From assembly GCA_902785445.1 (NCBI GenBank), contig CACZYN010000099.1:1-7092 (forward strand): a stretch of 7,092 nt of DNA. Reading direction: 5' to 3'. The translations under genes and the position numbers were made by a program. Within the stretch, counting starts at the first letter, position 1, and the number at the start of each line of letters is the position of its first letter. The DNA is from an uncultured Anaerovibrio sp. (GTDB lineage Bacteria; Bacillota; Negativicutes; Selenomonadales; Selenomonadaceae). This document shows positions 5,334-7,092 of this stretch, piece by piece. The notes beneath the pieces were generated by a model that saw only the letters and a program-made list of their open reading frames with translations, made no database searches and was not told the DNA's origin.

Positions 5334-7092
5334 TTACTCCTTGATTTCATATTCCATATAAGGCTCTGCCTCGCTTACCGGCAGCTCCACCTCCAGCACT
5401 GTACCCTGCTCGGCATAATCAGTGCTTAACACCACCGCCTCATTATGCAGACGGGTTATAATACTTCCCTCCGTGTAAGGAATACACAGCTTGATTTTTA
5501 CCTTTCCTTTATTAAAGAAGCTGGCCAGCTTGGAGCGTAATTCCATCAATCCAGCTTCCTCCTTGGCGGAAATGACCACTCCATCCCGATCCTGAAGCAT
5601 CCGCTGCACCGCAAACTCAGTGCCGGTTTCACCTGTCAAGCGGTCCGCCTTGTTAAAGACAAAAATTGCCGGCTTTTCCTTGGCGCCAATTTCCTCCAGC
5701 ACATTAACTACAGCCTTTATCTGCAATTCGTAGTTTGGATCGCTGGCATCCACCACATGAATGAGCAAATCCGCCTCCGTGGTTTCCTCCAAAGTAGCCT
5801 GAAAGGCACTGACCAGGGTATGAGGCAGCTTTTGAATAAAACCTACCGTGTCCGTCAAAAGAATTTGCTGCCGTTCATCCAAATTCACCAATCTGGTGGT
5901 AGGATCCAAGGTAGCAAACAGTTTATCCTCCGCCAATACATCAGCATCGGACAAAGCATTTAAAATAGTGGATTTACCAGCATTGGTATAGCCCACCAAA
6001 GCCGCTGAAGCAATAGCCGAATGCTTTCGCTGCTTACGATGAAGGCTCCGCTGCTTTTTCAGCTTGTCAATGCGCTCCTCCAGCTCATGGATCCGTCCAT
6101 GAATCCGGCGACGATCCATTTCCAGCTTGGTTTCACCAGGTCCTCGGGTACCGATACCGCCACCTAAGCGGGACAATACCAACCCCTGCCCCCCTAGACG
6201 AGGCAGATTATATTTTAGCTGAGCCAGCTCCACCTGCAATTTACCGGCACTGGACCGGGCCCGTTGGGCAAATATGTCCAAAATAAGGGCCGTTCTGTCC
6301 ACTACTCTCAAACCTGTACTCAACTCCAGATTTCGCTGTTGGGATGGGGATATTTCATCATCAATGATTAACAGATCCGCATCCTCGTTTTGGGCCAGCA
6401 TGGCTATTTCCTCCACCTTGCCCTTACCTAAAAAGTAGGCATTATCCGGCTTGTCCTTATTCTGGATAACTTTAGCCACTACCACTGCTCCAGCAGTCTC
6501 CGCCAAGCCCTTTAATTCCTCCAGGGAATCCTCCGCCTGCCAACCATTTCGGCTGCTGTTAAAAGCCACACCGGCCAAAATAGCTTTTTCCGGTCGTTCC
6601 TGGGTATCCTTCAGCTGATTTTTGCCCAACTGGTTATTCACCAGCACAATAAGCTGTACCAAATCAATGGCATTCAGCTCCTTCAGGGGGATCTCCTTGG
6701 TGCCATGCACAATATATTCGCCGGTATCCGTCATTTCCCCGGAAAGAAAGCCCATACTGCCATAGATTTTTCCACCCTTTAGGCCAATAGCCACCATGCA
6801 GTCAAAGCGCATGCTTTTCAAAGAGGAAATATCCGGTCCGCTCAGGCGAGTATCGCTGCTGGGATGGGTATGAATACACCGAATCCCGGACAGACGAATA
6901 TTGCTGCGAGCCTTAACCTCCGGCAGTTCTACTGTGGCATCATCCCCTACGGAAACCTGCACCACATTGCCCTTGCGATTGATGTATATATCCACTTCCC
7001 GACCGATTTCCCCTGTCAGCTCCAACATCTTTTCCGCTGCTTCCCGGGTCACAATCTGCCCTGTGGGTATTTCCATATCGTAGAGGGTTTCC
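5334..7092 (-). CDS. hflX: HflX ribosome-associated GTPase with N-terminal JAMM-like extension, 5'-truncated by window edge
   Basis: HflX is a translation-factor-class GTPase that binds the 50S subunit and splits stalled 70S ribosomes under stress such as heat or antibiotics. Numbering from the Met at 7076: residues 1-150 are an extension absent from short HflX proteins such as that of E. coli. The N-terminal HflX domain follows (AGVAFNSSRNGW at 168-179, YFLGKGKVEEI at 214-224), then the GTP-binding linker with the hallmark GTRGPGETKLEMDRRRI (309-325) and a basic coiled helix (326-351). The G domain has G1 GYTNAGKST (362-370), G3 DTVGF (409-413), G4 NKAD (475-478) and a G5-like ISAKE near 506. 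A beta-rich tail ends at TAA. The frame stays open to the window edge upstream of the Met (E-T-L-Y-D) with no ribosome site, so the true start lies outside; related long HflX proteins begin some 20 residues earlier. First gene of an operon with ynbB. Confidence 0.95.
   Translation of the reverse strand, partial: ETLYDMEIPTGQIVTREAAEKMLELTGEIGREVDIYINRKGNVVQVSVGDDATVELPEVKARSNIRLSGIRCIHTHPSSDTRLSGPDISSLKSMRFDCMVAIGLKGGKIYGSMGFLSGEMTDTGEYIVHGTKEIPLKELNAIDLVQLIVLVNNQLGKNQLKDTQERPEKAILAGVAFNSSRNGWQAEDSLEELKGLAETAGAVVVAKVIQNKDKPDNAYFLGKGKVEEIAMLAQNEDADLLIIDDEISPSQQRNLELSTGLRVVDRTALILDIFAQRARSSAGKLQVELAQLKYNLPRLGGQGLVLSRLGGGIGTRGPGETKLEMDRRRIHGRIHELEERIDKLKKQRSLHRKQRKHSAIASAALVGYTNAGKSTILNALSDADVLAEDKLFATLDPTTRLVNLDERQQILLTDTVGFIQKLPHTLVSAFQATLEETTEADLLIHVVDASDPNYELQIKAVVNVLEEIGAKEKPAIFVFNKADRLTGETGTEFAVQRMLQDRDGVVISAKEEAGLMELRSKLASFFNKGKVKIKLCIPYTEGSIITRLHNEAVVLSTDYAEQGTVLEVELPVSEAEPYMEYEIKE
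5337..5342 (-). promoter_or_regulatory. Ribosome binding site of ynbB inside the end of hflX
   Basis: Read on the - strand, AAGGAG forms the last two sense codons (Lys-Glu) of hflX and is followed by its TAA. It is 12 bases before ATG 5324 and 3 bases before TTG 5333. A ribosome ending hflX would be sitting on it, so ynbB translation is probably coupled to hflX. Confidence 0.7.
6831..6872 (-). other. JAMM/MPN+ metal-binding motif in the HflX N-terminal extension
   Basis: Residues 69-82 of the HflX frame (from Met at 7076) read HTHPSSDTRLSGPD, which fits the JAMM signature H-x-H-x7-S-x2-D exactly and closely resembles the RadC version (HNHPSGDPTPS..D). The predicted zinc ligands are His69, His71 and Asp82, with Ser79 in the usual stabilising place. 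Glu27, at the start of the strand EVDIYINRKGNVVQVSVG, is well placed as the catalytic glutamate. Following residues FDCMVAIGLKGGKIYG look like the next strands of a JAB fold. The motif match is direct; the fold and any activity are inferred. Confidence 0.7.

Overview
The window looks like chromosomal DNA of a low-to-mid GC Firmicute, most probably of the class Negativicutes (Selenomonadales type). This rests on recognising the protein styles: a long HflX with an extra N-terminal domain, a YnbB-type PLP enzyme and a self-cleaving LexA grouped together, strong AAGGAG ribosome sites, and short gaps with hairpin terminators. It is an inference and no database was searched. There is no IS element, phage gene, CRISPR array, tRNA or rRNA.

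Layout, left to right: (1) a class III (PLP) aminotransferase on the + strand, cut at its 5' end by the window edge. (2) A 130-base convergent gap holding a GC-rich run of small hairpins, unlike the surrounding DNA, and then a long perfect-stem terminator that can serve both strands. (3) On the - strand, a cytosolic FIST-sensor diguanylate cyclase with intact GGDEF and c-di-GMP inhibitory sites. (4) An AT-rich divergent promoter region with an extended -10 promoter for the cyclase. On the other side is the lexA promoter, whose -35/-10 spacer is filled by a near-perfect 20-bp palindrome, the likely LexA operator. (5) lexA on the + strand, ended by a hairpin terminator shared with the convergent operon. 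(6) On the - strand, hflX followed at once by ynbB (methionine gamma-lyase-like), with the ynbB Shine-Dalgarno built into the last codons of hflX. hflX is cut at its 5' end by the right window edge.

Functionally these are mostly housekeeping and stress-response genes: SOS control (LexA), ribosome rescue or splitting GTPase (HflX), amino-acid PLP chemistry (aminotransferase, YnbB) and c-di-GMP signalling. The most notable feature is in HflX. Its N-terminal extension, upstream of the classical HflX domains, carries an exact JAMM/MPN+ metalloprotease signature (H-x-H-P-x6-S-x2-D) resembling RadC, with a glutamate suitably placed upstream. This suggests a fusion of a JAB-like metal-binding fold to a ribosome-associated GTPase. 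Other points worth a look are the unusual LexA operator, the FIST-GGDEF architecture and the GC-rich intergenic element.
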